A stretch of 64,000 nt of DNA from positions 177,947,872 through 178,011,871 of the forward strand of contig NC_030677.2 of NCBI RefSeq assembly GCF_000004195.4, read 5' to 3'. The notes beneath the pieces were generated by a model. The model did not search any database. It was not told the origin of the DNA and saw only the letters and a program-made list of their open reading frames with translations. The position numbers and the translations under genes were made by a program. This DNA is from Xenopus tropicalis. Its lineage: Eukaryota; Chordata; Amphibia; Anura; Pipidae. Positions 1-10,170 of the stretch are shown piece after piece; the stretch's first letter is position 1; every line of letters begins with the position of its first letter.

Positions 1-433
1 GGAAATGAGAAAGGGACAAGGGTTGCAACAGTCTGACATGGGGCAATTAATCTTCCAGTAAGCGTTGTCAGGAAGAAATGAGCATAAATGGATCACTCGC
101 ATTAACCAGAGGAGTGTAGGTAGGGATTTTAACAAGCATTTATGAGAGTCCATTTTCTCCCTAATGAAGAGGGGAATAAACGAACCAGTGTAAGCTAGTA
201 TTATGTACTTAAAGTTGTGTCCTTTTGGCTAAAGACGCCTCTTCACATTCTTGACATTTCTAGTAGACTCTCTGTGATCTAGGCTAGTTCTGGAAGGCTT
301 GGAAATTTTAAGGCTGACTTAGAACTAAGCATGCCATTCATTTGTAGTACTGTGCCACAGTGTTCATTCATTTCTACACTAGTTCTTCCTTTATGTCAAA
401 TGCCCCATTTTCCAGGGAAGAGGTATAGATTTG
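1..433. other. intronic sequence, nothing recognised
   Basis: Unique-looking AT-rich DNA upstream of the first foldback element. I see no exon, RNA gene or repeat structure. From the position of the two arb2a exons it is inferred to lie in an arb2a intron. Confidence 0.4.
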
Positions 434-934
434 GGGGCTGATTTACTTACCCACGAACGGGTCGAATGGAGTCCGATTGCGTTTTTTTCGTAATGATCGG
501 TACTTTGCGATTTTTTCGTATGTTTTGCGATTTTTTCGGATTCTTTACGCATTTTTCGGATCCAATACGATTTTTGCGTAAAAACGCGAGTTTTCCTATC
601 CATTACGAAAGTTGCGTAAACAGTTGCGCATTTTGCGTAGCGTTGAAACTTACGCGAAAAGTTGCGCATTTTTCGTAGCGTTAAGTTTTAACGCTACGAA
701 AAATGCGCAACTTTTCGCGTAAGTTTGAACGCTACGCAAAATGCGCAACTTTTTACGCAACTTTCGTAATGGATACGAAAAACTCGCGTTTTTACGCAAA
801 AATCGTATTGGATCCGAAAAATTCGTACAGAATCCGAAAAAATCGCAAAACATACGAAAAAGTCGCAAAATATTCGTTTTCAAGTCGGAACTTTTCCAAT
901 TCGGGTCGGATTCGTGGGTTAGTAAATCAGCCCC
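434..934. mobile_element. 501-bp CpG-rich foldback MITE, copy 1
   Basis: The element starts GGGGCTGATTTACTTACCCA and ends with the inverted form, AGTAAATCAGCCCC. Its two halves are inverted copies of each other almost to the centre near 687, so a single strand could fold into one hairpin of about 250 bp. It has no credible ORF: similar pseudo-peptides appear on both strands only because it is a palindrome. Runs of A or T broken by CG give many CpGs in AT-rich DNA. A second, nearly identical copy lies at 29544-30044. Target duplication is unclear (TT on both sides if the fifth G is counted inside the element). The lack of coding sequence suggests a non-autonomous element; the superfamily is unknown to me. 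Confidence 0.85.
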
Positions 935-2595
935 TTAGTGAAGTGTATTCCTATTGCGGCACCTGACAGAGGGAAAAAAGTCCACTTTGCTGAGGTTTGT
1001 GAATATATTTAGATTTTTTTTTTTATGTGAATCGCGCTCTAATGAATTGGCATGTACTCCTCAAACAGTTTAAAACTGTATACAAATGTCATTGGGAAGA
1101 AAGTAGACTTTTCCCTCCCATTTGCATTTGACAGCTGGGCTCCTCAGAATAACATAGCCCCGTGACATTTCCAAGCTCTGTAAACACTTCTTTGTTTGCC
1201 CTGTTTTATCAATATTTGTCAGTTCCAGTTGAAATTCCTTACAGCAAAGTACAGCACCAATGCTGCAATTTGAACCATGGTCATTTTTTACATGTTGGGG
1301 GAATTGGGTTTTATACAGTGTTACACATTCTGGTTCCCATGTTTAATGTTTTGCTAGGATGTTTAATGAATTTCCAATATTATTGAATACTGAAAGATGT
1401 TAATCTTTGGGCAGTTTGTAATTTATCTGACATATTTACATAGCTTCAGAAGAAATCTTCCAGGCTTTGTGTTAGCCTGTGGGTCACAAAGCAGAAGACA
1501 GGAGCTGTGTTGTTAATCAGCTTCCTGACGTGAACACAGTGAGTGCCTTCCCATTAGTAGAGATCCATATGCATTTATTGTACATTTTAAATTAAAAGGC
1601 CTTTATTCAGTTACACACTCCTCATCCTGTGTCATATGTATAAAGCTTGTGGCAGGAAAAAGAATAGAAATGGAGTGATAGCTCTGTGAGATGAACTGAT
1701 GTTTTACTCACTACTGAGGACAATAAAAACATTTTGGGGCAGTTGGTGGATTTACTAAAATGAAGAGGTTCTAGTTCTTTGTGCCCTGTGCACCCCCATC
1801 CCCCAAACCATGTTTACGGGTACTTTGGACCCTTAATGTTCCTTATATAATTCTGCTAAAAAGTAGCATTAGGTATAATTATTTGTAGTTTGAAATTTAA
1901 TTTGTCCTTAAATGTTTTTGTATTGCTGACATTTGTTCTCTACTTGAAAACTGGCTGCCATTATCCCAACACTGTAAACTTGTACATTGACATCATACAT
2001 TGTCCATGGTAGCATTTTAATGTGCCATTTAAACTATTGCTAAGAACTTATATATATAGTTAAATTGGTGCTGCTATATGTAGGCTAGGAAGTAAGACGT
2101 TTCTTGATTATTTTTATCTTAGAAATGTCTGAAAATAAGGTTAGTCTTATGAGCAGATAGTATTTACATGTAATAATAATCAATATCTATTGGCAGATGA
2201 ATAAAAACGCACATTGGGCATATTTTGTATTTTTTTTTTTAAATATATTATTTAGACATAGCTGTCCTCCTTAGGAACATATTCTACCTGCGCTAGACAT
2301 ATAAAAACTAATGCTGATTAGTTGCTGCTCTAGAGCAAATTGAGACCAAGGTTAGTTAATGAGTGCTAGCAACCTTATGTTTGTGTCTTATTAATGTCAC
2401 TGTGCACTCCACATGGTAGGAGGGTGGGAGACCTCATAAGATAAAACAGCTATGCTATAGCAGTGAACTCTCCGAAAATAGCAAAGTAGTCCTATTTACA
2501 TGGCACGGTCTCCTAATTTCTTATTTTCTCCTTATCCCCACGGATGTGTCAATTAGTCATCTCCAACCAGCCTCAGGGGGGAAAAGAAACAAAGA
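935..2595. other. intronic sequence, nothing recognised
   Basis: AT-rich DNA with a T-run near 2230. Short ORFs such as the one at 1162-1386 look like chance: no motif, no splice-site context, AT-driven composition. Confidence 0.4.
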
Positions 2596-2596
2596 G

Positions 2597-2814
2597 CCAC
2601 CAATAGCGTAACACTGTATCACCAAAATGTTGTGCTACATAAAAATAAAGATCCTTTGGCTAGATTCATAATCAGTAGCACAGCATCTGATCAGTAGTGC
2701 AGTACTTAGAGTCTTAATAAGTGCAGCTACTGATTAAGAATCTAGCCGAAGGATCTCTGTCCTATACATTTTGGTATTAGTCCTATATACTTTGCTTTTC
2801 TTTACTATTGGTGG
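2597..2814. mobile_element. diverged foldback MITE
   Basis: The arms begin CCACCAATAG on the left and end CTATTGGTGG on the right. The best-preserved inner arms, 2650-2679 and 2726-2755, are inverted copies with 2 mismatches in 30 bases, including the CTAGATTC / GAATCTAG core. The outer parts (for example CACCAAAATG against CATTTTGGTA) are more diverged. The loop is about 46 bp. This is the layout of an old non-autonomous DNA transposon; the family is not recognised. Confidence 0.6.
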
Positions 2815-3058
2815 TACCAAGGACAATCTGACTTGACCCTGTGGTTTCTTTTGAACTTGGGCCATCACACACAGTATGTAGTTACATCACTCTCTGCCTT
2901 TGACAAACATAAAGTTCTAATTTCATTATATTTTCCAATAAAAACCCTCTTATGGGAAACCAGGACAGTATATGCCGAAAAATTATACAATATGAGCTGT
3001 GAGTGTGGTGTTACAGGCATGTAACCTCATTAAATGGAGTGCATACTTTTTGCTGTTT

Positions 3059-3064
3059 TATATA

Positions 3065-3104
<40 letters not shown>
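3059..3104. repeat. (TA)n microsatellite
   Basis: An almost pure TA tract with one CA interruption. Tc1 copy A1 begins directly after it. More TA repeats follow the element's right end at 4719, so the transposon appears to have inserted into a pre-existing TA tract. Confidence 0.9.
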
Positions 3105-4718
3105 CAGTGGAGGAAATAATTATTTGACCCCTCACTGATTTTGTAAGTTTGTCCAATGACAAAGAAATGAAAAGTCTCAGAACAGTATCATTTCAATGGT
3201 AGGTTTATTTTAACAGTGGCAGATAGCACATCAAAAGGAAAATCGAAAAAATAACTTTAAATAAAAGATAGCAACTGATTTGCATTTCATTGAGTGAAAT
3301 AAGTTTTTGAACCCTCTAACAAAAAAAGACTTAATACTAAGTGGAAAAACCCTTGTTTGCAAGCACAGAGGTCAAACGTTTCTTGTAATTGATGAGCAAG
3401 TTTGCGCACATTTTAGGAGGAATGTTGGTCCACTCCTCTTTGCAGATCATCTCTAAATCCCTAAGGTTTCGAGGCTGTCTCTGTGCAACTCTGAGCTTGA
3501 GCTCCCTCCATAGGTTTTCTATTGGATTAAGGTCCGGAGACTGACTAGGCCACTCCATGACCTTAATGTGCTTCTTCTTGAGCCACTCCTTTGTTGCCTT
3601 TGCTGTATGTTTTGGGTCATTGTCGTGCTGGAACACCCATCCACGACCCATTTTCAGTTTCCTGGCAGAGGGAAGGAGGTTGTCGTTCAGGATTTCACGA
3701 TACATGGCTCCGTCCATTTTCCCGTTAATGCGAATAAGTTGTCCTGTGCCCTTAGCAGAAAAACACCCCCAAAGCAAAATGTTTCCACCCCCATGCTTGA
3801 CGGTGGGGACGGTGTTTTGGGGGTCATAGGCAGCATTTTTCTTCCTCCAAACACAGCGAGTTGAGTTAATGCCAAAGAGCTCTATTTTGGTCTCATCAGA
3901 CCACAGCACCTTCTCCCAGTCACTCACAGAATCATTCAGGTGTTCATTGGCAAACTTCAGACGGGCCTGCACATGTGCCTTCTTGAGCAGGGGGACCTTG
4001 CGAGCCCTGCAGGATTTTAATCCATTGCGGTGTAATGTGTTTCCAATGGTTTTCTTGGTGACTGTGGTCCCTGCTAATTTGAGGTCATTAACTAACTCCT
4101 CCCGTGTAGTTCTAGGATGCTTTTTCACCTTTCTCAGAATCATTGACACCCCACGAGGTGAGATCTTGCGTGGAGCCCCAGAGCGAGGTCGATTGATGGT
4201 CATTTTGTGCTCCTTCCATTTTCGAACAATCGCACCAACAGTTGTCACCTTCTCTCCCAGCTTCTTGCTAATGGTTTTGTAGCCCATTCCAGCCTTGTGC
4301 AGGTCTACAATTTTGTCTCTGACATCCTTGGACAGCTCTTTGGTCTTTCCCATGTTGGAGAGTTTGGAGTCTGCTTGATTGATTGATTCTGTGGACAGGT
4401 GTCTTTTATACAGGTGACTAGTTAAGACAGGTGTCCTTAATGAGGTTGACTAATTGAGTAGAAGTGTCTAACCACTCTGTGGGAGCCAGAACTCTTAATG
4501 GTTGGTAGGGGTTCAAAAACTTATTTCACTCAATGAAATGCAAATCAGTTGCTATCTTTTATTTAAAGTTATTTTTTCGATTTTCCTTTTGATGTGCTAT
4601 CTGCCACTGTTAAAATAAACCTACCATTGAAATGATACTGTTCTGAGACTTTTCATTTCTTTGTCATTGGACAAACTTACAAAATCAGTGAGGGGTCAAA
4701 TAATTATTTCCTCCACTG
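3105..4718 (-). mobile_element. Tc1-type transposon, family A copy 1 (complete)
   Basis: A 1614-bp element bounded by TA dinucleotides (3103-3104 and 4719-4720), the usual Tc1/mariner target duplication. The termini read CAGTGGAGGAAATAATTATT and its inverse. The terminal inverted repeats are about 210 bp, and each holds an outer and an inner related motif (GGAAATAATTATTTGACCC near the tip, TGAAATAAGTTTTTGAACCC about 190 bp inside), the IR/DR arrangement known from Sleeping Beauty-like elements. The transposase lies on the minus strand. Copies at 12758-14365 and 39988-41602 are near-identical. Confidence 0.95.
3337..4353 (-). CDS. Tc1-family DD34E transposase, open reading frame
   Basis: Encodes 338 residues, the normal size for a Tc1 transposase, which cuts and pastes its element at TA sites in the nucleus. 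The N-terminal ~120 residues form the paired-type helix-turn-helix DNA-binding region ([21 protein letters not shown], then the GRPR-like segment [10 protein letters not shown]). The catalytic region shows WSDETK (first Asp), [10 protein letters not shown] (second Asp) and [11 protein letters not shown] (Glu), with 34 residues between the last two. A TAG stop replaces the last two codons seen in the sister copies (STKY), a trivial C-terminal loss. No frameshift or internal stop is present, so this copy may be intact. Start codon chosen as the [10 protein letters not shown] start shared by all three copies. Confidence 0.92.
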   Translation of the reverse strand: MGKTKELSKDVRDKIVDLHKAGMGYKTISKKLGEKVTTVGAIVRKWKEHKMTINRPRSGAPRKISPRGVSMILRKVKKHPRTTREELVNDLKLAGTTVTKKTIGNTLHRNGLKSCRARKVPLLKKAHVQARLKFANEHLNDSVSDWEKVLWSDETKIELFGINSTRCVWRKKNAAYDPQNTVPTVKHGGGNILLWGCFSAKGTGQLIRINGKMDGAMYREILNDNLLPSARKLKMGRGWVFQHDNDPKHTAKATKEWLKKKHIKVMEWPSQSPDLNPIENLWRELKLRVAQRQPRNLRDLEMICKEEWTNIPPKMCANLLINYKKRLTSVLANKGFST

Positions 4719-4720
4719 TA

Positions 4721-5865
4721 TATATATGGGCATTTTAACCGTTTAGTGATTCCATCACAATTTAAAGAGCAAACAATATAAAAATGTAGTTTATAACTGT
4801 GCTGCTTGTGGGAGCCACTTCAAGAGCTGTCTAGCAAATTGTCCTAAGAGGTTTTTCTGCAAGCATATGTGCTAGGCAGGCTCGGTGTTTTGGTTTCTGT
4901 ATAGGAAAATATTCTAGAAGATTTCTCTTAAAAGTATATAAATGTGTAAAAGTCAATGGTAAGCAGTCCATGGTAAAACTATTTTTGTGAATAATTTTTA
5001 ATCTTCCTTGATTGGTTAACCTGTCATCCCCTCCATTTTACTAGGGCTGTTCATAAAAACATACGCTAAAATAATGGCAATAAATATATTGTAATATCCA
5101 AAGACTAACTTAATTTCCCACAGTCCAAAATATCATTTTCTCTGTTGATTTTAGGATATTCAAATTGATTTAAATGTGGATTTTATTTTAACATAGGGAG
5201 AATTGTGAATAACAGGTTTAAAGTTTGCTTTTAAAGAGCAGACCAGCAGAACTGCCAATTGGTTACTGACAAAATGTTACAACAGTATCTGAATTAACAG
5301 AATCTAAGGAGCATCAATGCCAGACCCAAGCAGTATGCATCCCAGTGGGTGCCAAATTGCTCTGTATGTTTATAACTCTTTAATCTTAATAAATGTATTT
5401 AAGACAGAACATGCCTCAAATAAGTTTCTTAAATCTGCGTTGCTAAGGTAAGGAATGGTTTCAGTTTACAAAGCTGCTTCTTAGACATATACATTCTGGA
5501 AGTAAATCATGCCTCGTTTTCACAGTTTATTGAAAATTTAAATCTAACAATTTTATTTTATTTAAAAGTTGGGATATGTTTTTCAATTGAAGTTATATTT
5601 ATGGGGCCCCACTTGAAAGCACAAAATCTCAACAATTGCTTTGTTTACAACTTGAACACAGTAAAGTACCCTTTATACCCTTTATTTTTAATGAGTCTGA
5701 TGAATTGAATTAATCTAGAAAACTTGAATTGAAAAATAGATTAAACTTTGCGAATACAACTCCCATTGACTTCTACATAAGCTTTATGTTCATAAATTAC
5801 CCCAATATAGTGTGCCCAGTATACACTGTACACAGGTACACAGGGTCAGAAACAGCCACAGGTGT
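4721..5865. other. intronic sequence, nothing recognised
   Basis: AT-rich DNA without a repeat boundary, ORF or splice signal that I can support. Confidence 0.4.
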
Positions 5866-5873
5866 GTGTAGCT

Positions 5874-6100
5874 TAGGGTTTCCACCTGTCTGGTTTTGAC
5901 CCGGACAGCCTGATTTTCAAAAGGGCTGCCCGGGTCAAAACCTCCTGCCCGGTTTTCCTAATTAGTAAAACAAGGCAGGACTTGGTAACAAGGACCATTC
6001 GCTGTGTCATAGTCCTGCCCCTGTGATGCCATGGCCCCACCTCCTCTCCGCCCGTTCCCCCCTAGCCCGGCTTTCTTAGCTGGCAGAGGTGGCAACCCTA
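5874..6100. mobile_element. hAT-type MITE with 8-bp target duplication
   Basis: A 227-bp element flanked by the direct repeat GTGTAGCT at 5866-5873 and 6101-6108. The terminal inverted repeats are TAGGGTTTCCACCT and AGGTGGCAACCCTA (one mismatch). An 8-bp duplication is the hallmark of hAT transposition. The interior is GC-rich compared with its surroundings and codes for nothing, so it is non-autonomous. Confidence 0.88.
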
Positions 6101-6120
6101 GTGTAGCTGGATTGTGTAAT

Positions 6121-6450
6121 GGGACAGATTTATTAACGTTCTATTTTTTTTTTTTCGTGCTAAAACTCATAGATTTAAATTAGGGTTTTTGAAACTCAAA
6201 TGTTCAAAGATTCATTAAGCACAAAAAAAACTTACAAAATCGGCATCTAAGTGATTTTTACAATTTGTTTTTTTTGTTTTTTTGAATGTTGGTAGAATCA
6301 TTTAAAAATGATTAGAAATGAGTAGAATGTGATTGTGCTGCATTCTACAATCTCACAATTTGTATTAATCTAGTTTTTAAGATTCAAAATTTTTTAAGAA
6401 ATAAGTGCACATTGGGGTTTCGTGAATTTTTGTAACCTGGTATGCACATG
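6121..6450. repeat. AT-rich dispersed MITE-like repeat, degraded
   Basis: Starts with GATTTATTAACG and contains AAACTCAAATGTTC. Related sequences occur at 24771-25240, 31222-31484 and 57720-58010, sharing GATTTAT(T/C)AA-type ends and phrases built from AAATTCAAA. Borders are uncertain. Confidence 0.45.
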
Positions 6451-7600
6451 CGACTTGCACGAAGAGTAGAAGCCATGTTTAGAACAGATTAAATGCTTTA
6501 GTGAGTAATTAAAAATAAGTTTTGAAAAAAATGTACAAGTTCATAAAACAAGCCAGTTGTCAGGGCCAAGGTATATAATCAGGCGAGAGGTCTAGGCAGG
6601 TGTCAAGCAATACATGTCCATGTAAACAGGAGGTCAAAACCAGTAGATCAAATAAGAAGCAACTCAGGAGTACAAAACTCAGGGACTCAGAAACTTCAGC
6701 AATTTAGGAGCAAGGGGATAGAACAAAGGAAAGAAGAGGCTGGCTTAAATAGGCCCTTGATACCCTTGCTAACTGGATTACAGACATCTGGCCTTAACAA
6801 AGCTGGAAGTGGAGACTAAGAAAACAGCAAAGGTAGCAAATGCTTATGCAGATAGCAAGCTCCTAAAGCCTTTTATGGCTTAGCATGATAGTGTACATGC
6901 AGAACACCACACAGCCTAGGGTTTGTAACCAGAAAATCATGACACATGGCTTCCTGCTTAATTAAGAAAAAACGGTTTGGCTGTATGTGCTAGATTTTTG
7001 ATTTAGTTCTTTGTTTAGTATTGCTCCATGTGTAGTATATTCAGATATGGTATCTGTTATGCAGGGACCTTGGGATTCCTAAATCAGGGGCTTTTTCAGA
7101 AGTTGCAGGGCCACCTAAAATGCAAGTATCAGAGCCTATTGGTAACTGATACATAGAGGACTATGTTCTAATTTTTGACATTATAACAAGGGTGTTAAAA
7201 AAAGGTAACAAAATTTGCATTACATTTTTATTTCCATCGCATATTTATTTATTTTTTATTGCTTGAGTGCTACCATATTTAAGAAAAAAATGCTGCAGAT
7301 TACTCATGGTCACGTTGTTCCATTCAATCTCAATTAGGCTAAAATTGAATAATTCTACACTGTTGGACACTACAAATACAATAACTGATAGATCTGCTTT
7401 AAGAATTAATGGAGAATCAGTGAATGATACTGGAAAAAAGCTTGAGTAGGAAAATGTCAATAGTGTCAAGAGGCTAAAGAATAAGGATCACTGTCAACAG
7501 CATCAGAAAGGGTTAAAGGGATTAAGAAGGAAGAAGGTGACCTTGGGATTTAGCTAATAAAGGTCATTAGTTGCTTCAGTAAGGGACCTCCTTAATAGAA
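6451..7600. other. intronic sequence with a possible old repeat
   Basis: The stretch 6560-6960, rich in CAGGAGT/CAAAACTCAGG-type phrases, looks like an old dispersed repeat, but I cannot define ends or class. The short ORFs around 7245-7469 overlap on both strands and have no recognisable motif. Confidence 0.3.
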
Positions 7601-7831
7601 TACCGTATATACTCGAGTATAAGCCGAGTTTTTCAGCACAAAAAATGTGCTGAAAAACTCAGCCTCGGCTTATACTCGAGTTATACGCTGCTGACATACC
7701 GCTCCCCATACTGCTCACAGTACCGCTCCCCGCTGCGTCTTCTCTCTGAGCTGGCAGGTGTAACGGAGGACGCAGCGGGGGGGGCCGGGTCAATTCACAG
7801 GGGGAGGGGGCGCACGAATGCAACTAACCGC

Positions 7832-8442
7832 TCAGCAAAGAGAGGACACAAGAAATAATATGGAAAGAATCACCCGTGAATAGTTTTCATTCGAATCATC
7901 CGTGAACTGAACGCCACTGAACTGAAACATACGTGAACTGAAGGCGCACATTCGGCGCTCTCTAACTGTGCGCGAATCATCCCAGTACCGCTCTGACATT
8001 GCTGACATGCTGACATTCGCGCACCCTCCTCCCCCGCGAATGTCAGCATGTCGGCAATGTCAGAGCGGTACTGGGATGATTCGCGCACAGTTAGAGAGCG
8101 CCGAATGTGCGCCTTCAGTTCACGTTGTCAGCATGTCAGCAATGTCAGAGCGGTACTGGGATGATTCGCGCACAGTTAGAGAGCGCCGAATGTGCGCCTT
8201 CAGTTCACGTTGTCAGCATGTCAGCAATGTCAGAGCGGTACTGGGATGATTCGCGCACAGTTAGAGAGCGCCGAATGTGCGCCTTCAGTTCACGTTGTCA
8301 GCATGTCAGCATGTCAGCAATGTCAGAGCGGTACTGGGATGATTCGCGCACAGTCAGAGAGCGCTTCAGTTCACGGATGATTCGAATGAAAACTATTCAC
8401 GTATGATTCTTTCCATATTCTGTCGTGTCCTCTCTTTGCTGA
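7832..8442. repeat. nested inverted repeat around a tandem array
   Basis: The outer arms (about 7832-7945 and 8366-8442) are inverted copies: CAGCAAAGAGAGGACAC on the left matches GTGTCCTCTCTTTGCTG on the right, and both contain the GAATAGTTTTCATTCGAATC motif or its inverse. Inside, one inverted unit (about 7945-8022) faces several direct units across a C-rich spacer near 8020-8036. The whole is a nested foldback, not a gene; the short ORFs here are repeat shadows. Confidence 0.85.
8039..8375 (+). repeat. 85-bp tandem array
   Basis: Units beginning GTTGTCAGCATGTCAGCAAT start at 8124, 8209 and 8294, an exact 85-bp period, with a related partial unit before them and a truncated one at the end. 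The last unit has an extra GCATGTCA insertion. The units are nearly identical, which suggests recent expansion or homogenisation. Confidence 0.92.
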
Positions 8443-9259
8443 GTATTTACGTGATAAGCAAATCGAGAGCAAGGAACATGTTTTGGATCAAAGATTGGCA
8501 GAAATGACAGTGAAGTGTCTCCACAAATCATGACGCAGCTGGGAGCGGTACTGGGAGTCGCATGAGGAGGGGTACGGTATGGAAGCTGCCTCTGTCTGCA
8601 AAAGTAATTTCTTTCTATCACCCCCTATTGTGGCCAGCTCTACTAATCCTAATACCATCCCACATACTTGCTAGGGATTATGGTGGTGTTTATTGGTTTT
8701 AGTGGCATTGGTTTTAGTATCAGGTACAGAATAATAGTTCTTCTGTTTAATTTTTAAACTTTCCTCTGCCCTACATATGCCTTCCGCAGGGATATTTAAC
8801 TAAAGAAGCAATGCTATATTCTCATGTAGAGTGTGTCCTGCAGTTTCTAAAAATTCAAAATTAGAATGGAGATTACTATGAACATATGGATATTAACATA
8901 ACATCATACATCAGTGGCTGTGCCCATAACATCCTTTGTAAGCATAAATGATGCACACTTCATCCCATGGCACAACAGTCATTTGGATATTCAATTAACA
9001 ACCTCAGCCATATTAAGGGATTCCTGGAAACTGCAATTTACCACAGCACAACAATTTCAAGTTTGATCAATATATATTTATGTTCTCTCCCAGCAGTGCA
9101 GTGTAGTAAGACATTTATTTGTAAATGACATAATGAAAAAGGACAAACCTTTCCCACCCTAGGCTTATACTCGAGTCAATACGTTTTTCCAGTTTTCTTA
9201 GGTAAAATTAGGTACCTCGGCTTATATTCGGATCGGCTTATACTCGAGTATATACGGTA

Positions 9260-9764
9260 AGCATAAAGAAACCTGACTCGTTAAGATTTTTTAAAACAGT
9301 GTGTCTGGGCACATCGGTTTTGGACAGCCAAAATAATATTAGTAGTTAATTAGCTGAAAAATGCATACATTAAATGTTTTAGATTAATAATAGCTATCAA
9401 GTTAATCAGTTAATTCTTTTAATTAAGTTTCATATACCTAATTTATTAGGGCGGAAAAGAGAAGGCATGAAGTTCAGCTTTTTCAGTATACCAATATTGT
9501 GCATCCAGATCCAGAGAAAGGCACAAAAAACTTCTACAACAGGAAAAGTAAAATGTAATCCTTAGCAGACAAAAAAAATGTTTCTACACAGAAAACAAGA
9601 AAATAAATGTAGCAACTATGAGAACTGTTTGGCCCCTGTCTAGCAGGAAGAAGGGAACTTCAGATTACTGATCACTGAGGAATGTGTAAAAATATCTTAA
9701 TCAGTAAAACAAATGTATTCTAGGCTCCGTTCTTACCAGGAAACTTGAATTTGTCCAGTGAAAA
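9260..9764. other. intronic sequence, nothing recognised
   Basis: AT-rich DNA between two mobile elements, with no supported feature. Confidence 0.4.
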
Positions 9765-10170
9765 TATTGAAAAGCTAATAAATATATCATGTAAAACTTT
9801 TTCTAAATAAACTGTTTTCATAAAAATATACTTTTTTAGTAGTATGTGCCATTGGGCCGCCCCCTGAGATCCTATGATTCATGGTGCACATACACAAACC
9901 AAGGCACACATACACAAACCAAGGCACACATACATGCTAGGCCCCATCAGCCAATTAATGACAAAGTTCTGTCTTTTACTCTCACACTACTTGCTATTAC
10001 AGTTAGAGCTGCATTATTTCCTGTCTGGTAATCACAAAGACCATCACAAAATGGTAGCTCAAGGGAAAAGATGTAAAAGGGCAATATTTAGTGATGTGTG
10101 TGTGTCTACTTGGTATGATATAAACTATCTGTTGGTTAAGTATGCATTCTGGGGGTATATTTTTCCATAA
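9765..10170. mobile_element. degraded T2-type MITE (related to 53963-54461)
   Basis: The segment GTTTTCATAAAAATATACTT through TTAGTAGTATGTGCCATTGG, the GGCACACATACATGCTAGGCC block, and the end GGGGGTATATTTTTCC all match, with substitutions and internal deletions, the better-preserved element at 53963-54461. Its 5' end is eroded. A 21-bp piece with CACAAACCAAGGCACACATA is tandemly duplicated near 9893-9935. Confidence 0.7.

Larger units (their letters stand above)
7603..9257. mobile_element. TA-flanked DNA transposon with CTCGAG termini and palindromic core
   Basis: Terminal inverted repeats read CCGTATATACTCGAGTATAA on the left and the inverse ending ACTCGAGTATATACGG on the right, flanked by TA at 7601-7602 and 9258-9259. 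The left end also contains a hairpin (7610-7682) in which the terminal motif recurs inverted around a TTTTTCAGCAC/GTGCTGAAAAA stem. The right end has two extra GGCTTATA copies. There is no transposase ORF. The core (7832-8442) is a separate nested palindrome with a tandem array. TA flanks fit Tc1/mariner-like or other TA-targeting superfamilies; I cannot name the family. Confidence 0.75.

Noticed and set aside
434..934. Paired ORFs on both strands (MRNFSRKF...) that look like homologous proteins
   Set aside because: Arise because the element is a near-perfect palindrome; low-complexity A/T-CG text.
8039..8375. Regularly spaced repeats considered as a CRISPR-like array
   Set aside because: Units are directly adjoining 85-bp tandem repeats without unique spacers, in a vertebrate intron.
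7870..8406. Several ORFs with repeated QCQSGTGMIRAQLESAEC-type peptides
   Set aside because: They are translations of the 85-bp palindromic array on both strands.
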